NCBI RefSeq assembly: GCF_000733725.1
Contig: NZ_JMQM01000001.1
Span: forward strand, 744,001-808,000
Direction: 5' to 3'
From: Nitratireductor basaltis
Lineage (GTDB): Bacteria > Pseudomonadota > Alphaproteobacteria > Rhizobiales > Rhizobiaceae
Length of the DNA stretch: 64,000 bases
Notes under the pieces: generated by a model
Database searches by the model: none
The model's input: only the letters and a program-made list of their open reading frames with translations
What the model was told of the DNA's origin: nothing
Shown here: one piece after another, positions 20,801 to 27,401 of the stretch
How positions within the stretch are numbered: the first letter of the stretch is position 1
Layout: each line of letters begins with the position of its first letter
Program-made: the position numbers and the translations under genes

Positions 20801-21665
20801 CGCTGAGCTGGAGGGCCCTTCGATCACGGCTGATGCGGTTGCTTCTTTCGCGCCAGATGTTGTCCGCGATGGGAACTTCGATGCGGGTGAAGTCGAATTC
20901 GCTTTCAGCGTGGCCAATGGCAGCGCGCGCATACCGCCGGTCAGTGCCACGGATGGGGGAAGCGTGCTGTCGCTGGACGCCTTAGTGGATCTGGGCCAAT
21001 GGCGTTTCGCGTCCGCCGGCTCGCTGAAGTATGAGCCTGGCCGCGAAGGCGTGGTGGGATCCGAACCATTGGTCGGCTTGAATGCGCAAGGTCGTCTGGG
21101 CAATGTCCAACTGTCGGTGGACAGCGAGCCGTTGGCGCAGTTTCTGACCCAACGCGCGCTGGAACGCGAACAGGCGCGCGTGGAGAACATGCAGGCCGTG
21201 TTGCTCGAAAAGCAGCGGCTCAGACGGGAAGTTCGCTTCTTCGAGGAACGCGAAGAGGAGCGTTTCGCGAGGGAAGCGGAGCGGCAACGGCTTGAGGCGG
21301 AAGCCCAAAGGGCCAAGGCCGAACGCGAGCGACAGGCATTGGAAGATCAGCGCCGCGCGGCCGAGGAAGCCGCGCAGCGTGCAGAAGAAGAGCGCGCCGC
21401 AGAAGAAGCGCGGCAACGTGCTGCCGAAGAGGCCGCCCGCGAAGCCGAGGAGGCTGCGCGCGCCGCTGAAGCGGAACGACAGCGCGAGCAAGAAGCCAAG
21501 CGGCGCGAACAGCAATCCCTGGATGTGGAAGAGGGGGGCGTCCAGCGTGAACCCCTTGCACCTCCCTCTGGCAGTGGGACGGATGCCGGGGGCGCCCAGA
21601 TCTTCCAGGATGACCTTACGATAGATGGCTTTCTGAACATGCTGGAAGGCAAGGAAACTCAGTGA
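17808..21665 (+). CDS. AsmA-like protein with a long C-terminal coiled coil
   Basis: A giant envelope protein (1285 residues from the chosen start). One N-terminal membrane helix (IVLLLTAALFAPLFI) is followed by the AsmA start FIDWESYRADFEREAGRVLGREV, then long beta-rich repeats, and a C-terminal AsmA region (SISATLSANGKSIDAMAASL...). Residues roughly 1120-1240 are almost only Ala, Glu, Arg and Gln, a predicted coiled coil. AsmA-family proteins help lipid transport and outer-membrane homeostasis. The start is a CTG at 17808, seven bases after CAGGAG, giving the expected ARLFVAIGG; the first TTG (17838) would cut into the helix. Confidence 0.85.
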   Translation: MARLFVAIGGLIVLLLTAALFAPLFIDWESYRADFEREAGRVLGREVRVAGEARATLLPFPSVTFTDVQVSGGPDGQPAMTVDAFSMDAELAPFLSGELLIFDMRLDRPRVNITLREDGQIDWAIRPQTRFDPSQVTLENVSITDGSVVLNQAAGARSVTLTEIDASLSARTLAGPWRVNGTMSVNDVPVDMSVSTGRAGEDGAMRLRVVLEPQQVPMVLEADGQAVLDAGVGLYSGTFQMRARPRDDTVEEERRAAEANRVAGAFELRHDELQIPEFRYATGSVSDPYTASGNAWLKLGEEPSFYIAADGAQIRIGSGEASAASVEDMTLADRLDDVVGFIEALPRPEIPGRIAVSLPAIVAAQTTIREVEVRAEPAQEGWQLQSFAATLPGRTRIEAAGLVRVGEEPSFNGNMLLAIGQPSGFASWLARDVDEAIRQLPSAGFSASVNLDAQRQELEDLELILGSTRFTGEAKRLSPEDARPSLSLNLKGDGLDAKGLSAFTAIFLQPDGSNRFSEHDADMELVAGPIEFGGLDLEEVDTALRLREDRLEIDRLSVRADGGLRLSATGRIEGLGAEASGKVDATILADDLAPSLAMVSQRYSEDSLLRKLADRVQANPGLLGDSEIDLVAVLARDGEGPGLALTANGEAGGTRFSASYSGRGELGDPLGMEVDASLSARNDDAAVLYALAGLPVLQIDPIGRAELEATASGIPDEQMRTRISLRGQDLEGLFDGSTTLTRGSADYRGKLVLKAQDLEPWLATGGIVLPGFGSGLSVELASEVQVSAERAEFIELQGSIAGVPVGGNVTGTLQNGKPKFTGSLKVGALDLVSFAEMLAGSEAVLPDEDGGWPSAPLAQQTNMPFLADLEMRADSASFAPGHELEAAELRLGLDEGGITLREVVAEFAGGRLTGHLDFQNNGGTGLLSAQFALSDADLRQLAGQDGVEGIASISATLSANGKSIDAMAASLAGSGSGAFSKFVVHGLNPSGFDALVAAAELEGPSITADAVASFAPDVVRDGNFDAGEVEFAFSVANGSARIPPVSATDGGSVLSLDALVDLGQWRFASAGSLKYEPGREGVVGSEPLVGLNAQGRLGNVQLSVDSEPLAQFLTQRALEREQARVENMQAVLLEKQRLRREVRFFEEREEERFAREAERQRLEAEAQRAKAERERQALEDQRRAAEEAAQRAEEERAAEEARQRAAEEAAREAEEAARAAEAERQREQEAKRREQQSLDVEEGGVQREPLAPPSGSGTDAGGAQIFQDDLTIDGFLNMLEGKETQ

Positions 21666-21886
21666 GCTGAAATTGCCTTGCGCAGTTCCTCCAGCACGAA
21701 AACGCGCAGGGCTGATGAGAGATTCGTGTCGCGCGGCCTGCCTGCATCGATCTCGGCAATCAATGTTGCAAGCGGCAGATCGCGCCTTGCCGCGATGCCT
21801 TCCAGCTCTTCCATGAAGGGTGCTTCAAGAGAGAAGCTGGTTCTGTGACCGTGAATGGTGACCGATCGTTTTCGCGGTCCATTCAT
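21659..21886 (-). CDS. Ribbon-helix-helix domain protein, 75 residues
   Basis: Begins MNGPRKRSVTIHGHRTSFSLEAPFMEEL; the strand-helix-helix order (KRSVTIHGHRTSFSLE, then PFMEELEGIAARRDLPLATLIAEID) fits the RHH_4 family of small DNA-binding proteins. It overlaps the upstream DUF4169 gene by four bases, and its last bases overlap the end of the AsmA gene on the other strand. It is the last gene of a leftward sspB-DUF4169-RHH set. DNA target unknown. Confidence 0.85.
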   Translation of the reverse strand: MNGPRKRSVTIHGHRTSFSLEAPFMEELEGIAARRDLPLATLIAEIDAGRPRDTNLSSALRVFVLEELRKAISAH

Positions 21887-22074
21887 GACTTTTCATCATC
21901 TGGTTCCAGGCGGTGACCATCCAGATCGGCCGCTTGTTTGCGCGACAGCTTCTCCTGCTCACGCCGCTCCGCCCTGGTGCGCCCGAAGCGAATGCGATTT
22001 TCCTGTGCCTGATCTTCACGCTGGGCGCGCGATTTCCGCTTGCGCACTGTCCTGAGATTGATGATCTCGGCCAT
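21883..22074 (-). CDS. DUF4169 family protein, 63 residues
   Basis: A very basic, Arg/Lys/Glu-rich helical protein: MAEIINLRTVRKRKSRAQRE, then RRAERREQEKLSRKQAADLDGHRL-like tail. The N-terminal INLR..RK.K pattern and size match DUF4169, found almost only in alphaproteobacteria. Its stop overlaps the RHH gene start (ATGA). Its charge suggests nucleic-acid or ribosome contact, but no function is known. Confidence 0.85.
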   Translation of the reverse strand: MAEIINLRTVRKRKSRAQREDQAQENRIRFGRTRAERREQEKLSRKQAADLDGHRLEPDDEKS

Positions 22075-22085
22075 CGAGGTGCCTG

Positions 22086-22610
22086 CTATTTCTTGCGGAA
22101 TGCGTCCAGCGAAACGACCTCTGCGCCCTGACCATCGTTTTCAGCAGCTTCTTCCTCAGCGGCATCGCTCGCTTCGGCATCAACCTTGTGTGCGTGGTCT
22201 TTCTGGTCGGCGTGAAGTTCCGTCGGTGCAACGGCCTCACCATCGGCTTCCTCGGACTTCACATCAAATTCGAGTTCGAAATTGACCGATGGATCATAGA
22301 AGCCGCGGACAGCTGCAAACGGGATTTCCAGCTTTTCAGGTGTGTCCGCGAAGGAGAGCACGACCTCGAAGCCCTTTTCGTCCACCTTCAGGTCCCAGAA
22401 CTGGTACTGAAGGACGATCGTCATCTGCTCGGGATAGCGCTCCTTCAGATTGCTGGAGATACGCACGCCCGGTGCATCGGTAAGGAAGGTGATGAAGAAG
22501 TGGTGGTTGCCAGGCATGCCCGTGCGCGCCACTTCCTGCAGCACCTTGCGCATGACGCCGCGCAGGGCTTCCTGGGCAAGAATGTCGTAACGGATGCGAT
22601 CTTCGGGCAT
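22086..22610 (-). CDS. sspB: SspB-alpha, ClpXP adaptor for ssrA-tagged proteins
   Basis: A 174-residue protein. The N-terminal two-thirds (RIRYDILAQEALRGVMRKVL, HHFFITFLTDAPGVRIS, MTIVLQYQFWDLKV, FAAVRGFYDPSVNFELEF) is the SspB/Sm-like fold that holds the ssrA tag. The rest is a long acidic, disordered tail (EEADGEAVAPTEL, EASDAAEEEAAEND) ending in a basic patch, which is where adaptors dock on ClpX. It is first in the leftward set with DUF4169 and RHH. The ssrA gene itself lies 1.6 kb away (24202-24521). Confidence 0.92.
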   Translation of the reverse strand: MPEDRIRYDILAQEALRGVMRKVLQEVARTGMPGNHHFFITFLTDAPGVRISSNLKERYPEQMTIVLQYQFWDLKVDEKGFEVVLSFADTPEKLEIPFAAVRGFYDPSVNFELEFDVKSEEADGEAVAPTELHADQKDHAHKVDAEASDAAEEEAAENDGQGAEVVSLDAFRKK

Positions 22611-22732
22611 TTACTGTTTTTCCTGGGTGCTGCACTTGATATGCACATAGCTCTAATGCGGCGCGCCTGCCTCGTAAACCTGATAAAGGCGGTGCAGTTG
22701 CATCAATTATAGCATCAGTCGCTTTTCCATCC

Positions 22733-22753
22733 TCCTGCCATTGCGTGGCAGGA
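22733..22753. repeat. Inverted repeat in the gap between sspB and the efflux gene
   Basis: TCCTGCCA and TGGCAGGA form an eight-base-pair stem with loop TTGCG. There is no T-run. The 285-base gap (22611-22895) between the divergent sspB and efflux genes must hold both promoters; I cannot place them with confidence, and this hairpin may be an operator or leader structure. Confidence 0.4.
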
Positions 22754-22895
22754 TAGCTGAACAGTTGTGTTCCAGAAGCATTGACCAGTCTGGGTCGTGG
22801 AGGTTAATTGCGCCTCCCGCTTATCTGCAGAACCGGCACGGGGAGAGATGCCGGCAATCCCTTGAGCGGGTCCAGAAAACATCCGGAGACATCCT

Positions 22896-24104
22896 ATGTC
22901 CGCACACTATTTCCGCACGGCGCTCGTGCTCGGCATTCTTACGGCTGTAGGCCCGTTTGCCATCGATATGTATCTCCCCGCCTTGCCGTCGATCGGTTCG
23001 GATCTGGACGCATCCACGGCTGCGGTTCAGCTGAGCCTGCTCATCTTCTTCCTGTCCATGGGAGCATCGCAGATCATCATCGGTCCGCTTGCCGATATTA
23101 TGGGGCGCAAACCGCCAATCTACTGGGGGCTTGTCATCTTCGCCGTGGGCAGTGTCGGTGCGGCACTCGCCCAGACGGTGGAAGTGCTCATCGCCTTCCG
23201 TTTCCTGCAGGGTATCGGTGCTTCTGCGGGAATGGTCATTTCCCGTGCGGTCGTGCGCGACCTGCACACAGGGACGGAAGCCGCCCGCCTTATGTCACTT
23301 CTGATGCTCGTATTTTCCGTGTCGCCGATCCTGGCGCCACTGACGGGCAGCATCATCATCGAGCTTGCAGGCTGGCGCGCGGTTTTCTGGACGGTCACCG
23401 TGATCGCCGTGCTGGCCATTGTGCTTCTGGCGTTGTCGCTTCCGGAGACCAGACCCGCGCATCAGCGCGGCGGAAGCTCGCTTGCCAGTGCAATGCTTGG
23501 CTACGGCTTCCTCCTGAAGCAGAAGCGCTTCATGGGGCTGACTGCGATTGGCGGCTTCGGCATTTCAAGCTTCTTCGTCTATCTGTCGAGCTCGTCCTTC
23601 GTGCTGATCGAGCATTATGGGCTGACACCAACGCTCTACAGCGTTTTCTTCTCGATCAATGCGGTCGCCTTCTTCACCATGTCGCAGCTGACGGGCTACA
23701 TGACCGAGCGCTTCGGGCTTCGCCGCGTGGTGCGCGTGGCGGTCAGCGGTTTCGCGGCGGTCATGGTCACGCTTTGCGCGATCATGTGGAGCGGCTTCCA
23801 GCCGCTGTGGCTCATGGCTGCCATGCTCTTCGTGGGATATGGCTTCCTTGGGCTCGTGATACCCACGACCTCGGTACTGGCCATGGATGACCATGGCGAG
23901 ATTGCGGGTACTGCATCTGCACTCATGGGGACGTTGCATTTCGCCATCGGGGCAGGGGCCATGGCAATTGCAGGGCTGTTCTTCGACGGCAAGCCTTTTC
24001 CAATGATTGCGGCAATTGCCAGCTGTGCAGTGCTGGCAGTCCTTCTGACGCAACTGACGCTGGGACGGCCGGAACCGGCGGTAGTTCAGCCGGCCGGCGA
24101 ATGA
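22896..24104 (+). CDS. Bcr/CflA family multidrug efflux MFS transporter
   Basis: A 402-residue transporter with 12 hydrophobic segments. The start (TALVLGILTAVGPFAIDMYLPALPSI-like region) is the DHA1 Bcr/CflA signature. The MFS motif A-like loop GPLADIMGRKPPIYWG follows helix 2, and RFLQGIGASAGMVISRAVVRDL is the family's helix 4 motif. Proton-driven export of drugs such as bicyclomycin, or of dipeptides, is known for the family. A terminator follows at 24115. Confidence 0.92.
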   Translation: MSAHYFRTALVLGILTAVGPFAIDMYLPALPSIGSDLDASTAAVQLSLLIFFLSMGASQIIIGPLADIMGRKPPIYWGLVIFAVGSVGAALAQTVEVLIAFRFLQGIGASAGMVISRAVVRDLHTGTEAARLMSLLMLVFSVSPILAPLTGSIIIELAGWRAVFWTVTVIAVLAIVLLALSLPETRPAHQRGGSSLASAMLGYGFLLKQKRFMGLTAIGGFGISSFFVYLSSSSFVLIEHYGLTPTLYSVFFSINAVAFFTMSQLTGYMTERFGLRRVVRVAVSGFAAVMVTLCAIMWSGFQPLWLMAAMLFVGYGFLGLVIPTTSVLAMDDHGEIAGTASALMGTLHFAIGAGAMAIAGLFFDGKPFPMIAAIASCAVLAVLLTQLTLGRPEPAVVQPAGE

Positions 24105-24114
24105 GTCCTCTAAG

Positions 24115-24140
24115 AAGGCGGGAGCGATCCCGCCTTTTTT
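24115..24140 (+). terminator. Rho-independent terminator of the Bcr-type gene
   Basis: AAGGCGGGA and TCCCGCCTT pair across a GCGA loop and run into a T-tract (24135-24140). It begins 10 bases after the stop codon. This separates the efflux gene from the convergent tmRNA gene. Confidence 0.9.
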
Positions 24141-24201
24141 CATACGCGCAGACTGGTTGGATGCACAGTTTACAATCAGGAAGATCAAGCGGGAGGAAAG
24201 T

Positions 24202-24521
24202 GGAGGCTTCTGTTGCCAGGTGCCTCCGGACCCCGCTTAAGCCTGCGAAGGCTTAAGACTTAATTTGAAGCTGTCGCACTGCTTACGCAGCGAGACGTGC
24301 TTCCGCATAGTTGTCGTTTGCAACTACTAGGTTAGCCCGATAACGGTGGTACAATGCCGAGCGAAAGTCCGATCTTTACACCCTCGTCGATCCTGTTTCG
24401 CCCCCAGCAAAAGCCGCTTTGGTCGAGCGGTTTTTGGTGGAGGCGCCGGGTACCGCCCCCGGGTCCGATAGGTTTATTGCATCGGCAGTTTATCGCCATA
24501 GTCGGTCAAGCCGACGGCGTG
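24202..24521 (-). ncRNA. ssrA: Permuted two-piece tmRNA (ssrA)
   Basis: On the minus strand the order is acceptor piece then coding piece, as in alphaproteobacteria. The acceptor piece ends with a T-stem (CCGGG/CCCGG, 24462-24446), then CGCCTCC, A and an encoded CCA at 24437-24435. A 29-base spacer follows. The coding piece begins GGGGGCG at 24405, pairing with CGCCTCC over seven base pairs, then GAAACAGGATCGACGAGGG, the tmRNA 5' motif. The tag frame runs 24321-24286 and encodes ANDNYAEARLAA with TAA at 24285-24283. Stem-loops at 24257-24236 and 24227-24202 close the 3' side. The outer ends (24202, 24521) are estimates. tmRNA rescues stalled ribosomes. Confidence 0.93.
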
Positions 24522-24692
24522 AATATAGAGATATGTGACAGGCAATTAAAGGGCTTGGCAGGCAATTTAATGCTGCGGGATTGACTTGAGCGCGTCCATT
24601 GCGGAAGGTCCACGCGTGCAGGCTGTGCAGGGGGCACGCGAAGCGAGCATTCGCGGGCTGCAGCAGGCGGTTTGAAAGCTAGAGGGAAAAAC

Positions 24693-25007
24693 ATGTCCGA
24701 CTATCTCGCCGATGTGCGGAAATATGATGCGAATGCCGATGAGGCTATCGTGAACAAGATCGTGCGGCATCTTGGCATTGCGCTGCGCAACCGTGATTCT
24801 TCACTTGTCTCATGCAGCGATCCCAGCGAATTGGCGCGGGTTCGTGAAAAGTGGTGCATGAAGAAGCTCGGCGAAACGGATGAAGCCAAATGCGATTCCG
24901 CGATCGAGAAGGTTTGCGAGGCCATGTCCGCCGACCGTTCAAAGAGCCGCGTGACCTTCTACTATCTGGTGGCCAAGCAGCTCAGCAAGGAAAGCGTACT
25001 CGCCTGA
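24693..25007 (+). CDS. DUF2853 family protein, 104 residues
   Basis: Begins MSDYLADVRKYDANADEAIV and contains KIVRHLGIALRNRDSSLVS and KLGETDEAKCDSAI, matching the all-helical DUF2853 family seen in alphaproteobacteria and Bacteroidetes. No membrane helix or signal peptide. ATG 24693 is preceded by AGAGGG; a TTG at 24672 is in frame but less likely. Function unknown. It stands alone between ssrA and thyA. Confidence 0.85.
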   Translation: MSDYLADVRKYDANADEAIVNKIVRHLGIALRNRDSSLVSCSDPSELARVREKWCMKKLGETDEAKCDSAIEKVCEAMSADRSKSRVTFYYLVAKQLSKESVLA

Positions 25008-25146
25008 TGTCAGGTGAGGCAGCGCGATGGGCTGCCAGCGCATATCGTACAAACAGTCGTTGAAAGGCGCCGCGCGCGCCTTTCTCGTCATCCATGATCG
25101 TCTATGATCGTGCCGGATTTTAAGCGAAACATCGAATCGGCAGATC

Positions 25147-25941
25147 ATGCGTCAATATCTCGACCTTCTTGAACATGTCCTGGAAAACGGGGTGGACCGC
25201 GGTGACCGCACCGGAACGGGCACACGTGGCGTGTTCGGCTACCAGATGCGGTATGACCTGCAGCAGGGCTTCCCGGTCCTCACCACCAAGAAGCTGCATC
25301 TGCGTTCGATCATCCACGAACTGCTCTGGTTCCTGCGCGGCGACACGAATATTGCCTACCTGAAGGAAAACGGCGTTTCGATCTGGGACGAATGGGCTGA
25401 TGAAAATGGTGATCTCGGCCCTGTCTATGGCGCGCAGTGGCGCTCCTGGCCAAGGCCCGATGGCGGCCAGGTGGACCAGATCGCCAATGTCGTTACCAGC
25501 ATCCGCAACAACCCGAATTCGCGCCGCCATGTGGTTTCAGCATGGAATCCGGCGCTGGTGGACGAGATGGCGCTTCCGCCTTGCCACTGCCTGTTTCAGT
25601 TCCACGTGGCCGAAGGACGTCTTTCCTGCCAGCTTTATCAGCGCTCGGCGGACATTTTCCTTGGGGTGCCATTCAATATCGCTTCCTACGCATTGCTGAC
25701 GATGATGATCGCGCAGGTGACTGGGCTGAAACCCGGTGACTTCGTGCACACGCTGGGGGATGCGCATCTTTATTCCAACCATTTCGATCAGGCTCGCGAG
25801 CAATTGAAGCGCACGCCCAAGCCGCTGCCGAACATGTGGATCAATCCGGAAGTCACTGATCTCTTTGCCTTCACCTATGACGATTTCCGGTTGGAGAATT
25901 ACGTGGCCGATCCGACCATCCGCGCACCGATTGCGGTATGA
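25147..25941 (+). CDS. thyA: Thymidylate synthase
   Basis: A 264-residue enzyme, the same length as E. coli ThyA, making dTMP from dUMP with methylene-tetrahydrofolate. The catalytic Cys146 lies in [12 protein letters not shown]; the phosphate-binding [10 protein letters not shown] and the folate-contact region ending in RAPIAV are intact. Its stop overlaps the HEPN gene start by four bases (ATGA). In related genomes thyA and folA are normally close; here two unrelated genes lie between them. Confidence 0.97.
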   Translation: MRQYLDLLEHVLENGVDRGDRTGTGTRGVFGYQMRYDLQQGFPVLTTKKLHLRSIIHELLWFLRGDTNIAYLKENGVSIWDEWADENGDLGPVYGAQWRSWPRPDGGQVDQIANVVTSIRNNPNSRRHVVSAWNPALVDEMALPPCHCLFQFHVAEGRLSCQLYQRSADIFLGVPFNIASYALLTMMIAQVTGLKPGDFVHTLGDAHLYSNHFDQAREQLKRTPKPLPNMWINPEVTDLFAFTYDDFRLENYVADPTIRAPIAV

Positions 25942-26357
25942 ACATGCACCGGTTGGAACTACAGAAGATTGCGCTTTCGAAGTTGGACGACGCAGAATTG
26001 CTGTTCCAGTCTGAGAGATACTCAAATGCGTATTATTTGTTTGGCTACGCTGCCGAGATCGCTCTTAAGGCAAGAATTGCCCATCGCTTCACGGCGGAAA
26101 CAATACCAGACAAGCGATTTGTCCAAGCCGTCTATAGCCATGACCTAGACGCATTGGTCAATCTAGCAGGACTGCGGACTGAACTGGAGTGCGCCAGAAA
26201 AACATCGCCCCAGTTCGATAGCTACTGGTCGACAGTTTCCGATTGGTCAGAGGCCGCACGTTACGATATGATAGATGTCTTCAATTCGACCGCTATGCGC
26301 GACGCGATGGTCGACAAAACGGACGGAGTTTTTCAGTGGCTTCAGAGCTTTTGGTAG
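25938..26357 (+). CDS. HEPN-domain-like protein, 139 residues
   Basis: The N-terminus ([43 protein letters not shown], residues 6-48) has the HEPN pattern: a helix with paired Leu/Asp, then RY..AYYL.GYA.E.ALKA. A later [10 protein letters not shown] motif fits the HEPN HDL turn. A clean Rx4-6H RNase motif is not seen; the spacing is R-x7-H (RFVQAVYSH). It overlaps thyA by four bases and the next gene by 22, so the three are translated together. Codon choice and AT content differ from thyA and folA, suggesting it was acquired. HEPN proteins often act as toxins or defence RNases, usually with a partner. Confidence 0.75.
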   Translation: MNMHRLELQKIALSKLDDAELLFQSERYSNAYYLFGYAAEIALKARIAHRFTAETIPDKRFVQAVYSHDLDALVNLAGLRTELECARKTSPQFDSYWSTVSDWSEAARYDMIDVFNSTAMRDAMVDKTDGVFQWLQSFW

Positions 26358-26731
26358 AGAGCGAGATAAGGGCAGGGCTGACCCTTGTGCAGGCACTGGA
26401 TGAGGCTGATTTCGGTGTTTCTGCTGCATTTTGGCTCTACCACGGAGAGCTTGAGAAGTGGAAAATGGTGATCGGCTATTCAGGCCAAAAATCAGCGCTT
26501 CAGCAAAAGTACCTGGAGGCCGCAACGATATCAGCTCGATGGCGCGACGCTCACCCGGATAGGCCTATTCTTGATTTGAGTCGCGTGAAAATTACTCATC
26601 AGGACGATAAGCTCATCCGGGGATTGCATTCTGCGATCCATGTAGAAGGACTTGGGGAAGTGCGCTTTTCCCGTAATGTGGTGAACGGCATCTATGTTGA
26701 AGATGCCATTATTCATCGTCTTGCAGCTTAG
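26336..26731 (+). CDS. Unrecognised partner of the HEPN gene, 131 residues
   Basis: The start is set at GTG 26336 because GGAG lies six bases upstream, inside the end of the HEPN gene. The product ([60 protein letters not shown]) has no nucleotidyltransferase GSxxxG motif, so it is not the usual MNT antitoxin of HEPN pairs. No membrane helix or signal peptide. An alpha/beta fold is likely. The 22-base overlap points to a functional pair with the HEPN protein. Its function is unknown. Confidence 0.65.
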   Translation: MASELLVESEIRAGLTLVQALDEADFGVSAAFWLYHGELEKWKMVIGYSGQKSALQQKYLEAATISARWRDAHPDRPILDLSRVKITHQDDKLIRGLHSAIHVEGLGEVRFSRNVVNGIYVEDAIIHRLAA

Positions 26732-26733
26732 TT

Positions 26734-26745
26734 GTTTCTAGAAAC
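26734..26745. promoter_or_regulatory. Perfect 12-base palindrome at the folA start
   Basis: GTTTCTAGAAAC is its own reverse complement and ends on the base before the folA ATG (26746), two bases after the upstream stop. It occupies the place of the ribosome site, and no AGGAG-like sequence is visible there. It could be a protein-binding site or a chance palindrome. Confidence 0.35.
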
Positions 26746-27249
26746 ATGAAAATCACACTCGTTGTCGCCATGGCGGAGAATGGCGTGATCGGACGCGATG
26801 GTGAGCTGCCGTGGCGGCTGTCCACGGATCTGAGGCGCTTCAAGGCCGAGACGCTGGGCAAGCCGGTCGTAATGGGGCGAAAGACCTGGGAAAGCATTGG
26901 CCGTCCGTTGCCTGGCCGCCGAAATGTGGTGGTCACCCGCAATCGTGCATATCAAGCGGAAGGGGCCGATGTCGTTGGCTCGCTCGAGGAAGCGCTGGAA
27001 CTTGCCAAGGCGGATGCCGCACCGGAAGTGGCCGTCATAGGCGGTGGCGAGATTTTCAGGCAGGCGCTGGAAATAGCAGATAGATTGTCGGTGACTCATG
27101 TTCTTGCCGATATCGACGGCGATGCGCATTTTCCACGGATCGACGAGCGTTTGTGGACTGTCGTTTCGACCGAGGAGGTGCCGGCCGGAGAGAAAGACGA
27201 CTATGCCACGCGCTATGTTGTCTATCAGCGGCAAGGTGAGGCCAACTGA
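26746..27249 (+). CDS. folA: Dihydrofolate reductase
   Basis: A 167-residue enzyme reducing dihydrofolate with NADPH, resupplying the folate that ThyA oxidises. Motifs: the start MKITLVVAMAENGVIGRDGELPW (the Trp and Pro of the Met20 loop), KPVVMGRKTWESIG, GRRNVVVTRN and a C-terminal VIGGGEIF. The usual active-site acid is Asp or Glu of LSTDLRRF. It is the downstream end of the thyA set. Confidence 0.96.
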   Translation: MKITLVVAMAENGVIGRDGELPWRLSTDLRRFKAETLGKPVVMGRKTWESIGRPLPGRRNVVVTRNRAYQAEGADVVGSLEEALELAKADAAPEVAVIGGGEIFRQALEIADRLSVTHVLADIDGDAHFPRIDERLWTVVSTEEVPAGEKDDYATRYVVYQRQGEAN

Positions 27250-27401
27250 GCCTTCGCCTGTTAACGATCACGTCGTTTTGCGCGCAATCTTTCACTTCCA
27301 ACCCTTCCTGCGTGCCATCGCCTCGTTGAAAGGGTGAACCTGCGCACCTATAACAACAGCCGGGTGCCGGCTTCTGTCGGCCACAAGCAAAAGGAACAAG
27401 A

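Noticed and set aside
22808-23890. 360-codon frame overlapping the Bcr-type efflux gene on the same strand
   Set aside because: Arg/His/Gly/Cys-rich composition without membrane helices; the overlapping frame gives a complete MFS transporter.
24354-24584. 76-codon frame on the plus strand
   Set aside because: Lies across the minus-strand tmRNA; no ribosome site and no protein-like composition.
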